The notes: a model not told the origin generated them from the sequence alone. A DNA stretch of 64,000 bases from Acinetobacter calcoaceticus (GCF_004345325.1 NZ_SLVJ01000007.1:1-64000), one strand, 5' to 3'; shown: positions 17,716 to 29,236, counted from the stretch's first letter. Numbers and translations are program-made.

Positions 17716-18927
17716 ATGAACGATCTACATCTCGCCCCAGTTCAACCTGATCAACCCTCTCATTTGATGCCTGTATTCGGCCGTCAACCGATCAGCTTTG
17801 TCCGAGGTCGAGGTTCATATTTGTATAGCGATGCTGGGGTTGAGTATTTAGATGCATTAACAGGGATCGCTGTGTGCGGACTCGGTCATGCCCATCCAGT
17901 TTTGGCTGAAGCTATTGCAGAACAGGCTGCCGCCTTGATCCACACCAGTAATCTCTATGAAGTGCCTTGGCAAACAGCAGCGGCACAAAAACTTGCTGCA
18001 GTGTCAGGCATGCATGAAATTTTCTTTTCAAACAGTGGTGCTGAAGCCAACGAAGGTGCAATTAAAATTGCACGTAAATATGGCAACCAACAAGGCCTAC
18101 GCTGCCCTAAAATCATTGTTGCAGACGGTTCATTCCATGGCCGCACCCTTGCGACCTTGTCTGCGACTGGCAACAAGAAAGTCCAAGAAGGTTTTGCACC
18201 CTTGGTTGAAGGTTTTATCCGTGTACCCTTTGGTGATGTGCAAGCCATTGAAGAAGCAGCACTGCTACATCCAGATATCGTGGCGATTCTACTTGAACCA
18301 ATCCAAGGTGAAGGCGGTATCAACACCGCAGCAAATGGCTTTGGCTATTTAGAAGATGTGCGTCGTATTTGCGATCAACATCAATGGTTAATGATGCTTG
18401 ACGAGATCCAAACCGGTAACGGCCGTACTGGACAATATTTTGCCTATCAACACACCCAAATCATCCCCGATGTACTCACCACAGCCAAAGGCTTAGGCAA
18501 TGGCTTCCCTGTGGGTGCAGTGATGACTCAAGCCCGTGGTACTGGGATCTTAACTGCGGGCAACCATGGTTCAACCTATAGCGGTACTGCATTGGGTTCA
18601 CGTATCGTCTATACCGTACTGGATCTGATTGAAAAAGAAAATGCAGTTGAGAATGCTGCAGTGATTGGCAACTATTTGGCCGAATCGTTCCGTGAACAAT
18701 TGGCTGAGCAAAACGTGATTGTACGTGGCTTTGGCATGATGATCGGTATTGAACTACCGAAAGAGTGTGCGGAGTTAGTGGCGATTGCGCGTGATCAACA
18801 TCAACTCTTAATCAACGTCACTGCAGGCAACGTGGTACGTTTACTCCCGGCCCTAAACATGAGTCGTGAGCAAGCAGATGATTTACTGCAACGTTTGGTT
18901 CCTGCGATCAAAAACTTTCTCAACTAA
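17716..18927 (+). CDS. argD: Acetylornithine aminotransferase
   Basis: 403 residues, class III PLP aminotransferase of normal length. It makes N-acetylornithine in arginine synthesis; many ArgD enzymes also act on succinyldiaminopimelate. Visible motifs: SNSGAEANEGAIKIAR (PLP phosphate binding), SFHGRT, EPIQGEGG, LDEIQTGNGRTG, and PLP lysine Lys258 in TTAKGLGNG, followed by GSTYSGTALG. Succinylornithine aminotransferase AstC is very similar, but no ast genes are adjacent, so ArgD is preferred. The unit is monocistronic, with a terminator at 18962-18984. Confidence 0.88.
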   Translation: MNDLHLAPVQPDQPSHLMPVFGRQPISFVRGRGSYLYSDAGVEYLDALTGIAVCGLGHAHPVLAEAIAEQAAALIHTSNLYEVPWQTAAAQKLAAVSGMHEIFFSNSGAEANEGAIKIARKYGNQQGLRCPKIIVADGSFHGRTLATLSATGNKKVQEGFAPLVEGFIRVPFGDVQAIEEAALLHPDIVAILLEPIQGEGGINTAANGFGYLEDVRRICDQHQWLMMLDEIQTGNGRTGQYFAYQHTQIIPDVLTTAKGLGNGFPVGAVMTQARGTGILTAGNHGSTYSGTALGSRIVYTVLDLIEKENAVENAAVIGNYLAESFREQLAEQNVIVRGFGMMIGIELPKECAELVAIARDQHQLLINVTAGNVVRLLPALNMSREQADDLLQRLVPAIKNFLN

Positions 18928-18961
18928 AGGCCAGATCAGCAGCTTCATCCTCTAGATACAC

Positions 18962-18984
18962 AAAAAGCCGCAGTAGCGGCTTTT
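18962..18984. terminator. Bidirectional terminator between argD and the LysR gene
   Basis: AAAAGCCGC/GCGGCTTTT around a 4-base loop, flanked by A- and T-runs. Confidence 0.85.
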
Positions 18985-19023
18985 CTTTACTTGTATGACA
19001 ACCATAACCATATGTTAAGGATG

Positions 19024-19956
19024 TTATGACGCTTCTTGGTAAACGCGTCCACCGGGAAGTTGACTAAAATATTGTTTTAATGCTTCTAAACAACGTTGAA
19101 TTTTCATTGGTTGTAAATCACGTTTTAGTGTTTCTGCGATTAATAAGAAAGCTGGTAATTTCCACTCTGGTAAAACTTCCACCAAAGCACCGCTGACCAA
19201 ATCTTTTTGCACATCTAAATAATGTAATCGAGCAATACCATGACCGTTTTGGCACAAAGCTTTGGCCACAAAAACGTTGTTGGTTTCAATACGGTTGCTC
19301 ATTTCTAAAACTACAGCTTCTTTGGTCGCACCATGTTGGAACGACAAGTGTTGATAGTCCTTCATACTGTTAATTGGAATCAAATCATGATTACTCAAGT
19401 CTTGCGGACGAGAAATCGGCATGGTTTGATTTAAATAACTTGGTGATGCAACCAATACTTGGTCAACTTTGGCCATAACCATTGATGCAACATGATTAGA
19501 CTCTTCGATCTTGGCACACATCCGAATAGCGATGTCGATCTTTTCATCTACCAAATCAACACTTTTATTATCAGCTTCAAAAAAAACTTTCAAACCACGA
19601 TGTGCTGACATCCAGTGCGATAACGCAGGGGCTACATGTGCAGCACCCAATTCTGGCGTGGTTGAGATACGTAAATCACCGACTAAATCATCTCGCAACT
19701 CATTAATCCGGATTTTTCCGCGTTCTGCTGCTGCAAGCATTTCTTGACAACTGTGAAAAAAAGCTTGCCCAACCTCAGTTAAACTGAGTCTCCGAGTAGA
19801 ACGGTGTAACAGCGTGACTTCCATTTCGTTTTCTAAAGAACGGACTTGCTGACTAACAGCACTTGTGGTGATACCGAGTTCACGTGCAGCGCCACTGAAT
19901 GAACTCTTCTCAACAACACAAGCAAAGACACCCATTGCTCGAAGTTGATCTAACAT
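19024..19956 (-). CDS. LysR-family transcriptional regulator (CrgA/DmlR-like)
   Basis: 310 residues. The N-terminal winged HTH (residues 1-60, GSFSGAARELGITTSAVSQQVRSLE-type pattern) is typical of LysR proteins, followed by a periplasmic-binding-like effector domain from ~90. The sequence style (FACVVE start, RIMCAK-like strand, Ser-rich cleft) fits the CrgA/DmlR branch. LysR regulators usually control a divergent neighbour, but here the neighbour upstream (nlpD) runs in the same direction, so the target is unknown. The effector is also unknown. Confidence 0.88.
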   Translation of the reverse strand: MLDQLRAMGVFACVVEKSSFSGAARELGITTSAVSQQVRSLENEMEVTLLHRSTRRLSLTEVGQAFFHSCQEMLAAAERGKIRINELRDDLVGDLRISTTPELGAAHVAPALSHWMSAHRGLKVFFEADNKSVDLVDEKIDIAIRMCAKIEESNHVASMVMAKVDQVLVASPSYLNQTMPISRPQDLSNHDLIPINSMKDYQHLSFQHGATKEAVVLEMSNRIETNNVFVAKALCQNGHGIARLHYLDVQKDLVSGALVEVLPEWKLPAFLLIAETLKRDLQPMKIQRCLEALKQYFSQLPGGRVYQEAS

Positions 19957-20052
19957 AATTTATCCCCTAAAACCATGAAATGCTTCACACATTTTCATAG
20001 AAGCAACCCATTGGTATTATACGAATAATTTTATACTTTGTATAAAGTATAT

Positions 20053-20877
20053 TTAATTAGTTGGCAATAAATTTACTGGATTGATTGGCTTGCCATCTAA
20101 ACGTACTTGAAATTCGAGCATCACACGATTTGTTCCACTAGCGCCCATTTCAGCAATTTTTCGACCAGCAGTGATGTTATCGCCACTTTTTACCAGTATT
20201 TTGCTGTTGTGTGCATAGGCGGTAATATAACCATTGATATGTTTGATCAGCACCAAGTTACCATATTCTTTTAAACCATTCGCAGCATAGACCACTTGCC
20301 CATCAGCCGCAGCATAGATTGGATCACCTTGATTGCCTCCATAACGGATGCCTTTGACATTGTTGGCCAAATTAAACTGCCCAATCACAGGGCCTGCGCT
20401 CGGTTTGCTCCAGCGTAAACCTGAGCTCTGTGGCACATTGACTGGAACCGTCGGTTTGACCACGGCGGGTGCAGTTGCAGTTTGATTGTTTGGCAAGGTT
20501 ACGGTCTGACGCTGAATTTGCTCTGCGCTACTGAGTGGTTGAGTGGTGGGACGCGAGTTGGCTGTATTGACATTGCTGCCCGATTGTTTGAGTCGGATCG
20601 ATTGATTGACATAGATTCGATACGGCTCAGGGATATTATTCATTTTTGCGACACTGATGTAATCCAAGCCATAACGATTTGCAATACCACTTAAAGTATC
20701 GCCAGAACGAACCGTATAATAATTTGGTGCTGCTGCATAACGGGTGCTATTGGTGACTTGAGGCTTTGATGCACATCCGGTCATCGCCAGTGATACCGCC
20801 ACTGTAGTCGATAATAAAATCGTATTTATCCAAACCTTAGGCAGTCCAAAAACATGCTGCGTTCGAGCCAAAAGCAT
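20053..20877 (-). CDS. nlpD: LysM/M23 lipoprotein NlpD, amidase activator
   Basis: 274 residues. A lipoprotein signal ends in MTGC, giving lipidated Cys35. A LysM peptidoglycan-binding domain spans ~53-97 and a LytM (M23) domain ~165-270. The zinc ligands of active M23 peptidases are missing: GNQGDP replaces the His motif and LEFQVR replaces HxH. This degeneracy is the mark of NlpD/EnvC activators of cell-separation amidases at the division site. GAGAGGG precedes the start. surE lies upstream, as in many gammaproteobacteria, but with no pcm between them and no rpoS after. Confidence 0.92.
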   Translation of the reverse strand: MLLARTQHVFGLPKVWINTILLSTTVAVSLAMTGCASKPQVTNSTRYAAAPNYYTVRSGDTLSGIANRYGLDYISVAKMNNIPEPYRIYVNQSIRLKQSGSNVNTANSRPTTQPLSSAEQIQRQTVTLPNNQTATAPAVVKPTVPVNVPQSSGLRWSKPSAGPVIGQFNLANNVKGIRYGGNQGDPIYAAADGQVVYAANGLKEYGNLVLIKHINGYITAYAHNSKILVKSGDNITAGRKIAEMGASGTNRVMLEFQVRLDGKPINPVNLLPTN

Positions 20878-20929
20878 GGGGTTCCCTCTCTACATCTTAA
20901 ATTGAATTTAAAGTTGCGTTTAGATTAGC

Positions 20930-20967
20930 AAAAAAGCCGTGTAATTCCCCGTTTTACACCGCTTTTT
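20930..20967 (-). terminator. Imperfect terminator or attenuator between surE and nlpD
   Basis: On the minus strand AAAAAGC-GTGTAA pairs with TTACAC-GCTTTTTT with one mismatch and a 9-base loop, followed by T6. It should separate surE from nlpD at least partly. Confidence 0.65.
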
Positions 20968-21026
20968 CACAAACTTATAACATTTAGCCCAATGGGCTTA
21001 AATATTTGTATATAGGCAAACTTAAA

Positions 21027-21800
21027 TTACATGTCTGCAATTTTTTGCTGTAAAGCGTGCAACACATCATAGTTGGTGGCGTCCATTTGTATCGGTGTGA
21101 TACTGACAAAGCCATGAGCCACTGCAAAAAAGTCGGATTGCAACTGTTGCTGATTCTTTTTCGGTTCAGTCACCGCCTCGCCCGCCAGACCAATCCAATA
21201 CACTTGGCGACCACGCGGATCGACATGGCTACTGATCGGTTTAGATTGCAAACGACGACCTTGATAGGTCAGTTGCACGCCCTTTATGTGTTCGACATCG
21301 GGGATATTGATATTGAAAATATGCCGTTCTGGGAGTGTCGGTATGCCCTGTGCAATAAAATCATGTACCCATTGCGCAGCTTGTGCATAATCTTCAGGGC
21401 GATCATAACTACGCACATTGGCACCCGCCAATGACACCGCAATCGCAGCATGTTTCATCAAGCGCCCTTCAAATGCAGCCCCTACGGTGCCCGAATACAG
21501 CACATCATCGCCTAAGTTTGCACCACTATTGATGCCGCTGACCACCAAGTCAAACTCGAAATCAAACAGGCCATTCATCGACAGATACACACAATCCGCG
21601 GGAGTCCCATTCACCGCCCATACGTCTTCAGCCACTTGCATCGGGCGTAAAGGACGATCCAAAGTCAAAGCACTGGAATAACCACTCCGTTCACCTTCTG
21701 GCGCGACGATGACCACTCGCCCAAGTGGCTTTAAGGCTTGCGCCAATGCTTGTATACCTGGCGCATAAACGCCATCATCATTCGCCACTAAAATATTCAC
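21027..21800 (-). CDS. surE: 5'/3'-nucleotidase SurE
   Basis: 257 residues. Metal-dependent nucleoside monophosphate phosphatase, tied to stationary-phase survival. The N-terminus [10 protein letters not shown] carries metal ligands Asp8 and Asp9, Ser39 lies in [11 protein letters not shown], and [19 protein letters not shown] supplies the metal-binding Asn. The length is typical. It is followed by nlpD after a weak terminator. Confidence 0.95.
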   Translation of the reverse strand: MNILVANDDGVYAPGIQALAQALKPLGRVVIVAPEGERSGYSSALTLDRPLRPMQVAEDVWAVNGTPADCVYLSMNGLFDFEFDLVVSGINSGANLGDDVLYSGTVGAAFEGRLMKHAAIAVSLAGANVRSYDRPEDYAQAAQWVHDFIAQGIPTLPERHIFNINIPDVEHIKGVQLTYQGRRLQSKPISSHVDPRGRQVYWIGLAGEAVTEPKKNQQQLQSDFFAVAHGFVSITPIQMDATNYDVLHALQQKIADM

Positions 21801-22064
21801 AACTTCCCCTCCTGATTAATCACTGCTCGGTATGACACTGCTGTGCAACTCGTGATGTACACCAACATTGCATCTAACTTAGATTTAAAATTGACCTTTA
21901 AATGTATTAAACGCCCCACGCGATCATCATTTAAGTTTGCTGCAAAGTGATTGACATTACTGACTATTCATGTGAAAACCTACATGTTCAATACATTTCA
22001 TCTATTTTATTCAGATTAGAAATGTTTACCCTACGCATATCGTTCATTCAGGTTTGTAATTAAG

Positions 22065-22481
22065 ATGTCTAAAACATTAATCCAATCCAAACTCAGTAAA
22101 ATTCTCTCACTCGCAGTCCTTTGTGGTTCTACGCTCATTGCACCGGCTTATGCTGCTTCTGAAAAAGCACAAAGTCAAAATGAAAATATTGAAGTTACCC
22201 AACAACAAGTCACCCCAGAAGAATTGGCAGCCATCTATGTATTGTCAGACATCTGTCCGACGCTTTTAGATAAAGATGCAAAGTTTGATGCTGGTCTAGA
22301 ACAATTGTTACATGACTATATGCCAGGTGAAAAACAACCCTTGGCGGCATTGAAAAAACTGAGCAAGCAAAGTAGTTTTAAACCCGCTTTAAAGCAAGCA
22401 CAAGAAGATGCTAAAAAAGCTGGCGAGAAAGCTAACCGGGATATTTGCCAAGATGTTGTAAATTATCAGGCATATAAATAA
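22065..22481 (+). CDS. Small secreted protein of unknown function
   Basis: 138 residues. A clear signal peptide ends at APAYA (about residue 30). The mature part is helical and charged, with two Cys (DICPTLLD near 68 and DICQDVV near 128) likely to be oxidised in the periplasm. It resembles a conserved Moraxellaceae protein sometimes listed as the MCR_0457 family, but I cannot confirm that without a search. It precedes dacC in the same direction, separated by a hairpin. Confidence 0.75.
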   Translation: MSKTLIQSKLSKILSLAVLCGSTLIAPAYAASEKAQSQNENIEVTQQQVTPEELAAIYVLSDICPTLLDKDAKFDAGLEQLLHDYMPGEKQPLAALKKLSKQSSFKPALKQAQEDAKKAGEKANRDICQDVVNYQAYK

Positions 22482-22506
22482 GTTATTTACAATAAGTCTG
22501 CAATAT

Positions 22507-22531
22507 GCCGACTTCCCCCGTAGATGTCGGC
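22507..22531 (+). terminator. Hairpin after the small secreted gene
   Basis: GCCGAC/GTCGGC with a 13-base loop, followed by TTGGCTTT; a weak intrinsic terminator. Confidence 0.45.
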
Positions 22532-22592
22532 TTGGCTTTATCCTAAAATGCTAAGCTTATTACGCTCATATAAGATATTGGAATAAACTAGA

Positions 22593-23741
22593 ATGATCCG
22601 AAAATGTGCCATTGCTGCAGTCCTCATCTCACCTAGCCTGAGCTATGCAGCAACTGTATTATCCAATCCACCCGAATTAAATAATAAGTCATATATATTA
22701 ATGGACTACGAGACGGGGCAAATACTCGCAGCCAAGAATGAAAATGAAAAACTCGCACCCGCTTCGATGACCAAGATGATGACCAGTTATATCATCGAGC
22801 AGAAACTGCTTAAAGGTGAGCTGACTGAAGACGAAAAAGTTCGCATGAACGAGTCGGCTTGGTGTCGTGGTAGCAGTACTGAATCGTGTATGTATGTGCC
22901 TTTAAATGGTACCGCAACAGTATTGGAAATGCTGCGTGGCATCATCATTCAATCGGGTAATGATGCCTCTAAGGCCATGGCTGAACATATTGCTGGCAAT
23001 GAAGGTACCTTTGCCCACAGTATGAATCAAGAAGCCAAACGTATTGGCATGAACAACACCCAGTTTATTAACTCGACTGGTATGCCAGCTGAAGGCCATT
23101 ATTCTACAGCCAATGATATGGCATTGTTGGCCAAGCATATTATCCATGACAGTTCAAAATACTATCCGATCTATTCTGAAAAAGAATTTGCCTTTAATAA
23201 CATCAAACAAGGCAACCGTAACGCGCTGTTGTATACCGATCCGAGTGTTGATGGTTTAAAAACTGGCCATACCAATGAAGCAGGCTACTGTTTGACCACC
23301 TCAGCAAAACGCGGTCCTATGCGTTTGATCTCGGTCATCTTTGGTGCACCAACCATTCAATCTCGTGCCACGCAAACCCGTGAATTGTTGGCTTGGGGCT
23401 ACTCAAACTTTGAAACCAAAGCGGTACACCCTGCCAAACAAGTATTGGCCACCTCTAAAGTCTGGTTTGGTACAGAAGACGAAGTTAAAGTCGGCCTAGC
23501 AGAAAGCTTTAATGTGACCTTACCTAAAGGTCAAGGAAACGCGATTAAAACCCAAGTTTCTGTACAACCCAACCTCAATGCACCGCTTAAACAAGGTCAA
23601 GTGGTGGGTAAACTCACTGCGACCCTCGATGGTAAAGTCATCGCAGAAAAATCGTTGGTGGCATTGACTGAAGTTGAAGAAGCGGGATTCTTCTCACGTA
23701 TGATCGACCACATCAAATTGTTCTTTAGCAATATGTTCTAA
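22593..23741 (+). CDS. dacC: D-alanyl-D-alanine carboxypeptidase (PBP5/6 family)
   Basis: 382 residues. A periplasmic penicillin-binding protein that trims the terminal D-Ala of stem peptides. The signal peptide ends near residue 19 (LSYA). Catalytic motifs are S58-M-T-K61, S121-G-N123 and K223-T-G. The C-terminal beta domain (~270-355) ends in an amphipathic helix (FSRMIDHIKLFFSNMF) that anchors such enzymes to the inner membrane. An unusual Cys pair (WCRGSSTESC) lies near 91-99 and may form a disulfide. Whether it is the DacA or DacC ortholog cannot be separated here. Confidence 0.92.
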   Translation: MIRKCAIAAVLISPSLSYAATVLSNPPELNNKSYILMDYETGQILAAKNENEKLAPASMTKMMTSYIIEQKLLKGELTEDEKVRMNESAWCRGSSTESCMYVPLNGTATVLEMLRGIIIQSGNDASKAMAEHIAGNEGTFAHSMNQEAKRIGMNNTQFINSTGMPAEGHYSTANDMALLAKHIIHDSSKYYPIYSEKEFAFNNIKQGNRNALLYTDPSVDGLKTGHTNEAGYCLTTSAKRGPMRLISVIFGAPTIQSRATQTRELLAWGYSNFETKAVHPAKQVLATSKVWFGTEDEVKVGLAESFNVTLPKGQGNAIKTQVSVQPNLNAPLKQGQVVGKLTATLDGKVIAEKSLVALTEVEEAGFFSRMIDHIKLFFSNMF

Positions 23742-23762
23742 GTCTTACATCGTCATTCATTA

Positions 23763-23792
23763 GCATCCATATCCTAGATATGGATGCTTTTT
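23763..23792 (+). terminator. dacC terminator
   Basis: 11-bp perfect stem GCATCCATATC/GATATGGATGC with a 3-base loop and T5. Confidence 0.9.
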
Positions 23793-23919
23793 AATTTCAA
23801 CTGATCAGGCTATTCATGCTTGAATGGTCAGCAGGCCCTCAACCCTCACCTCACACATCTTAAGCCAACATGTATTCCAAATCGCGATGACATGATGGTT
23901 GCAATCTGGATCTGAACCT

Positions 23920-24459
23920 ATGAAAAAGAATGTGCGTTCTTATTTAGAACATCACCCTAAAATTGATTCAACCTGTTATATCGATGATTTAGCTGTGGTG
24001 ATTGGCCAAATCAGCATGGCCGAAAATGTGTCAGTTTGGCCCTTTGCAGTGATTCGCGCCGATGTTAACTCGATACAGATCGGTCGCAACAGCAACGTCC
24101 AAGATCACTGCATGCTGCATGTCAGTCATAAAAATGATAAAAAGCCCAATGGCTCGCCATTAATCATCGGTGAAGATGTCACCGTTGGCCACCATGTCAC
24201 TTTACATGGATGTCAGATTGGCAATCGGGTCTTGGTTGGCATCAGTAGCATCATTCTCGATGATGCCATCATTGAAGATGATGTCATGATTGGTGCAGGC
24301 AGTTTGGTTCCGCCACGTAAGCGTTTGGAAAGTGGATACTTATATGTAGGCAGCCCAGTGAAACGCATCCGTGCATTGACCGATGAGGAAAAAGCATTTT
24401 TACCTTATTCGGCGCGTCACTATGTCAAAGTTGCGCAACAACACCTGCAAAGTGTGTGA
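23920..24459 (+). CDS. Gamma-carbonic anhydrase-like hexapeptide protein (YrdA/PaaY)
   Basis: 179 residues from the ATG giving MKKNVRSYL; an in-frame TTG seven codons earlier is possible. Repeating hexapeptide patterns form a left-handed beta-helix. The three metal-site histidines of the gamma class are seen in DHCMLHVSH and VGHHVTLHG. The usual Glu of the Methanosarcina enzyme is absent, as in YrdA and CaiE/PaaY relatives, so activity may be weak or different (PaaY is a thioesterase). No paa or cai genes are nearby. It precedes the nudJ cluster in the same direction. Confidence 0.88.
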   Translation: MKKNVRSYLEHHPKIDSTCYIDDLAVVIGQISMAENVSVWPFAVIRADVNSIQIGRNSNVQDHCMLHVSHKNDKKPNGSPLIIGEDVTVGHHVTLHGCQIGNRVLVGISSIILDDAIIEDDVMIGAGSLVPPRKRLESGYLYVGSPVKRIRALTDEEKAFLPYSARHYVKVAQQHLQSV

Positions 24460-24521
24460 GAAACGTAGCCAAAAACAGTGAAATTTTGTAGAATAGCTTT
24501 TTTATCCCTTGGTGCTTTTTT

Positions 24522-25007
24522 ATGACCGCTTGGACACCCCACGTTACCGTTGCGACGGTCATTGAGAAAGATGGAAAATTCCTCTTTGTAGAGGAATATA
24601 CCGAAGGTCTAAGTCATAGCGTGTTTAACCAACCTGCGGGACATGTCGAATGCGCTGAAACGCTGATTGAAGCGGCAGTGCGTGAAACCCTTGAGGAAAC
24701 AGGCTATACGGTTCACATCACCGCACTATTGGGTATGTATAGCTATACCCCGCCGATGTTTCCAGATCGTACCTATTATCGCTTTTGCTTTCATGCCGAA
24801 GTGCTAGATCATGATCCCCATGCTGAACTGGATCGCGATGTTATCGCTGCAGTATGGATGAGCTTGGATGAACTACAGGCCAGCGCCCGTGCACGAAGCC
24901 CCTTGGTGATCAAAGCCATACAAGATGCACTTGCTGGACAACGCTTCCCGCTCTCGCTGATTTACGAGCACAAAAACTCTCCTTTTACTACTCAAATGGA
25001 TGCCTAG
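24522..25007 (+). CDS. nudJ: NUDIX phosphatase NudJ
   Basis: 161 residues. A single NUDIX domain with the full box from [13 protein letters not shown] to RETLEETGY (about residues 41-63). E. coli NudJ acts on HMP-pyrophosphate and nucleoside di- and triphosphates. It overlaps or abuts mnmA, exactly the nudJ-mnmA-hflD-purB order of E. coli, which supports the assignment over a generic MutT-like call. Confidence 0.92.
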   Translation: MTAWTPHVTVATVIEKDGKFLFVEEYTEGLSHSVFNQPAGHVECAETLIEAAVRETLEETGYTVHITALLGMYSYTPPMFPDRTYYRFCFHAEVLDHDPHAELDRDVIAAVWMSLDELQASARARSPLVIKAIQDALAGQRFPLSLIYEHKNSPFTTQMDA

Positions 25008-25011
25008 TCCT

Positions 25012-26145
25012 ATGCAACAACGTGTCATCGTCGGTATGTCTGGTGGTGTAGATTCTTCTGTTTCTGCTGCACTTTTACTTCAACAGGGTTATCAGGTTGA
25101 AGGGCTTTTCATGAAAAACTGGGAAGAAGATGATGGCACTGAATATTGCACCGCAATGGAAGATCTGGCCGATGCTCAAGCCGTATGCGACAAGATCGGT
25201 ATCAAACTTCACACTGCCAACTTCGCCATGGAGTATTGGGATCGCGTGTTTGAGCATTTTCTCGCTGAATACGCTGCAGGGCGTACGCCAAACCCAGATA
25301 TTTTATGTAATAAAGAAATTAAATTTCGCGCCTTTATCGATCATGCCATGACTTTAGGTGCGGATTTTATTGCCACTGGACACTATACCCGCCGTGGTGA
25401 AACCAAGATCAATAGCAAAGGTGAGCACTATGCACCGTTATTGCGTGGTCTAGACCAAAACAAAGATCAAAGCTATTTCCTCCATGCGGTACATGGCCGT
25501 GAAATCAACAAGACCTTATTTCCTGTCGGTGAGATCGAAAAGCCGCAAGTACGCCAAATTGCAGAGCAACTTGATCTGGTCACAGCCAAGAAAAAAGATT
25601 CAACTGGTATTTGCTTTATCGGTGAACGTCGCTTCAATGATTTCCTCAAACAATACCTACCCGCACAGCCCGGAAAAATTGTTTTAGACAATGGGAAAGT
25701 GGTTGGTGATCATCATGGCTTAATGTACTATACGCTCGGACAACGTGGTGGAATTGGCATTGGTGGTCTAAAAGGTGCTGAGGAAGGCGCTTGGTTTGTA
25801 TTACATAAAGATATTGCAGCCAATCTACTGGTGGTCGGGCAAGGTCACGAGCATCCATTGATGCACAGCACCGAACTGTGGAGCCAGCAAATAGACTGGG
25901 TTGCAGGTGAAGCCCATATTCCAACCGAAGGTCTACGTTGTACAGCAAAAACCCGTTATCGCCAGCCAGATCAAGCTTGTACGATCTATCCAGATCCAAC
26001 GCAAGACAATGCAGTGCATGTGGTTTTTGATGAGTCGCAACGTGCAGTGACACCGGGACAAAGTGTGGTGTTCTATTTAGATGAAGTCTGTTTAGGTGGA
26101 GGGGTGATTCATCATACCAACGCGCCTAAACCTCATTTTATATGA
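25012..26145 (+). CDS. mnmA: tRNA 2-thiouridylase MnmA
   Basis: 377 residues from ATG 25012 ([12 protein letters not shown]); an ATG at 25000, overlapping the nudJ stop, would add four residues. It puts the 2-thio group on U34 of Lys, Glu and Gln tRNAs with sulfur relayed by Tus proteins. Visible: the PP-loop GMSGGVDSS, the catalytic cysteines in [12 protein letters not shown] and [10 protein letters not shown], and TGHYTRR. It is part of the conserved nudJ-mnmA-hflD-purB cluster and overlaps or almost touches hflD. Confidence 0.97.
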   Translation: MQQRVIVGMSGGVDSSVSAALLLQQGYQVEGLFMKNWEEDDGTEYCTAMEDLADAQAVCDKIGIKLHTANFAMEYWDRVFEHFLAEYAAGRTPNPDILCNKEIKFRAFIDHAMTLGADFIATGHYTRRGETKINSKGEHYAPLLRGLDQNKDQSYFLHAVHGREINKTLFPVGEIEKPQVRQIAEQLDLVTAKKKDSTGICFIGERRFNDFLKQYLPAQPGKIVLDNGKVVGDHHGLMYYTLGQRGGIGIGGLKGAEEGAWFVLHKDIAANLLVVGQGHEHPLMHSTELWSQQIDWVAGEAHIPTEGLRCTAKTRYRQPDQACTIYPDPTQDNAVHVVFDESQRAVTPGQSVVFYLDEVCLGGGVIHHTNAPKPHFI

Positions 26146-26156
26146 AGGAAATTGGC

Positions 26157-26888
26157 ATGGTTGAGCTCCCTTTTCAACAGCCTCAAACTTTGAATGTACG
26201 TCAAAACCGTGCTTTGGCACTGGCTGCTGTGTTTCAAGCCACGCAGTTGACGCATATGACCGCAATTGCTGGTCGTCAAAGTATCGGTGAAAATGGCAAC
26301 TTCTATTTTGAACACCTGATTAAAGCCAGCTTAAACATACGTCCGACTGACAATTGTGCTGGACAAACTTTGGATTTCTTTAATCAGTTGGCCGATATAT
26401 CGCTGGGTTTAAAAACCTTGGAAAGTAGTATTGTTCAACCTTTCAACCCCACCCCAAAATCACCCATCCCCAAATTAGGCAATGCCAAACTGCCGATGAC
26501 CTATGCTATGTCATTGTTGGCACTTGAGAAAAAAGTCTATAACCAGCCTGAATTTGTTGAGATCATCGAAAATTCTCAGCAAAAAATCCTCAAGCAACTG
26601 TCTTTTTTCGATAATAACTATACCCACCCCAGCATATTGGCCAATCTTGCCCAAACCTACGTGGAAACGGCAGGCCAAATCAATCCCCGTATTATGGTTC
26701 GTGGCCATTCAGAAGCCTTTAAAGATCCAGCGCATACCAATCGGATACGCGCTTCATTATTTACCGGTTTACAGATGGCACATCTCTGGCGTCAACTTGG
26801 CGGCAGTTCATGGAATATGATGTTAAGTAAACGTCGCTTACTTCAAGATATTCAAGCACTTGCTCGCTTACAGTATCAGGTGGTGTAA
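26157..26888 (+). CDS. hflD: HflD, lysogenization regulator homolog
   Basis: 243 residues from the ATG at 26157, which has AAGGA seven bases upstream; the earlier ATG at 26142 overlaps the mnmA stop (ATGA). An all-helical, peripheral inner membrane protein. E. coli HflD binds lambda CII; its native role is unclear. The [13 protein letters not shown] and PRIMVRG-H blocks and the final [16 protein letters not shown] stretch match the family. The context between mnmA and purB is conserved and confirms the call. Confidence 0.9.
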   Translation: MVELPFQQPQTLNVRQNRALALAAVFQATQLTHMTAIAGRQSIGENGNFYFEHLIKASLNIRPTDNCAGQTLDFFNQLADISLGLKTLESSIVQPFNPTPKSPIPKLGNAKLPMTYAMSLLALEKKVYNQPEFVEIIENSQQKILKQLSFFDNNYTHPSILANLAQTYVETAGQINPRIMVRGHSEAFKDPAHTNRIRASLFTGLQMAHLWRQLGGSSWNMMLSKRRLLQDIQALARLQYQVV

Positions 26889-26946
26889 ACCGATCTGGGT
26901 GAGTTTTATTTTGAATTTATTTGCAATTCTAGTGTCAATAATTTAG

Positions 26947-28344
<1,398 letters not shown>

Positions 28345-28365
28345 GTCTGAGTTTTGATCAAGAAT

Positions 28366-28392
28366 AAACCTAGCTCCGGCTAGGTTTTTTTT
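28366..28392 (+). terminator. purB terminator
   Basis: AAACCTAGC/GCTAGGTTT with a 4-base loop and T8. Confidence 0.9.
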
Positions 28393-28486
28393 GGCTGAAA
28401 GATTGAACTTATACAAAAATACATGACTGGTATTCATTTAAATCAGTCTGTTATACAATCGAGTAAAATTTTAGTTAAAGATAACA

Positions 28487-29122
28487 ATGATCTATTACAC
28501 TTTTAGATGGCCACATTACTTGGCCTTGGCTGTACTCGCTGCAGTCGTACTCTGGGCCAGCATCGACCCACTCGAATATGCATCTTATTTATTACATCAA
28601 GTTGGCACGGTATTGATGCTGATCCTGATTGTGCTGGTGCAACGTCGCTATGGGCTGAGCTTATTCAGCTTTTGCTGCTATCTGATCTTCTTGGTGGTTC
28701 ATGTCATCGGCGCACATTATCTTTACTCCTATGTGCCATATAACCTGTGGGCTCAACAGTTGCTGCATTTAGATCTGGATCAGATCATGGGTTCGGATCG
28801 GAATATGTATGATCGCTGGGTGCATTTTAGTTATGGCCTACTGCTCTACCCGTTCTTTGAACGTATCTTTGCCTTGTGGCTACCACAAGTCAGTCCTGCC
28901 AAGCGCTTTATCTTGGTGGTGCAATTCGTCATGGCAACCAGCCTCATCTACGAATGGATTGAATGGCTTATTGCCATTGGCTTGTCCCCTGAAGAAGCTG
29001 AAAACTACAATGGTCAACAAGGTGATGTCTGGGATGCACATAAAGATATGCTACTGGCGACCCTCGGTACCGTGATTGCCGGTGGCATACAATGGGTTAA
29101 GCAACTCAAGCCAAAGCCGTAA
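28487..29122 (+). CDS. YjdF/DUF2238 family membrane protein
   Basis: 211 residues, the usual length of E. coli YjdF (209). Five to six hydrophobic segments. The family's conserved polar blocks are present: VHVIGAHYLYSYVP, DRWVHFSYGLL, YEWIEWL and QQGDVWDAHKDM, all facing the membrane with many His, Asp, Glu and Trp. The function of the family is unknown; the conserved acidic and His residues suggest an enzyme or metal site in the membrane. It has its own unit between purB and a shared terminator. Confidence 0.88.
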   Translation: MIYYTFRWPHYLALAVLAAVVLWASIDPLEYASYLLHQVGTVLMLILIVLVQRRYGLSLFSFCCYLIFLVVHVIGAHYLYSYVPYNLWAQQLLHLDLDQIMGSDRNMYDRWVHFSYGLLLYPFFERIFALWLPQVSPAKRFILVVQFVMATSLIYEWIEWLIAIGLSPEEAENYNGQQGDVWDAHKDMLLATLGTVIAGGIQWVKQLKPKP

Positions 29123-29212
29123 AAAATAGTAAAAGCAATCAGAGAAAAGAGTCCTTCTATCTGAGCCAAACTCAATATTTACTTAGGCTATTTTCAGGAC
29201 TATATGATAAAA

Positions 29213-29236
29213 AAAAGAGCCCTATTGGGCTCTTTT
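29213..29236. terminator. Bidirectional terminator between yjdF and sohB
   Basis: AAAAGAGCCC/GGGCTCTTTT with a 4-base loop and runs of A and T on both sides. Confidence 0.9.
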
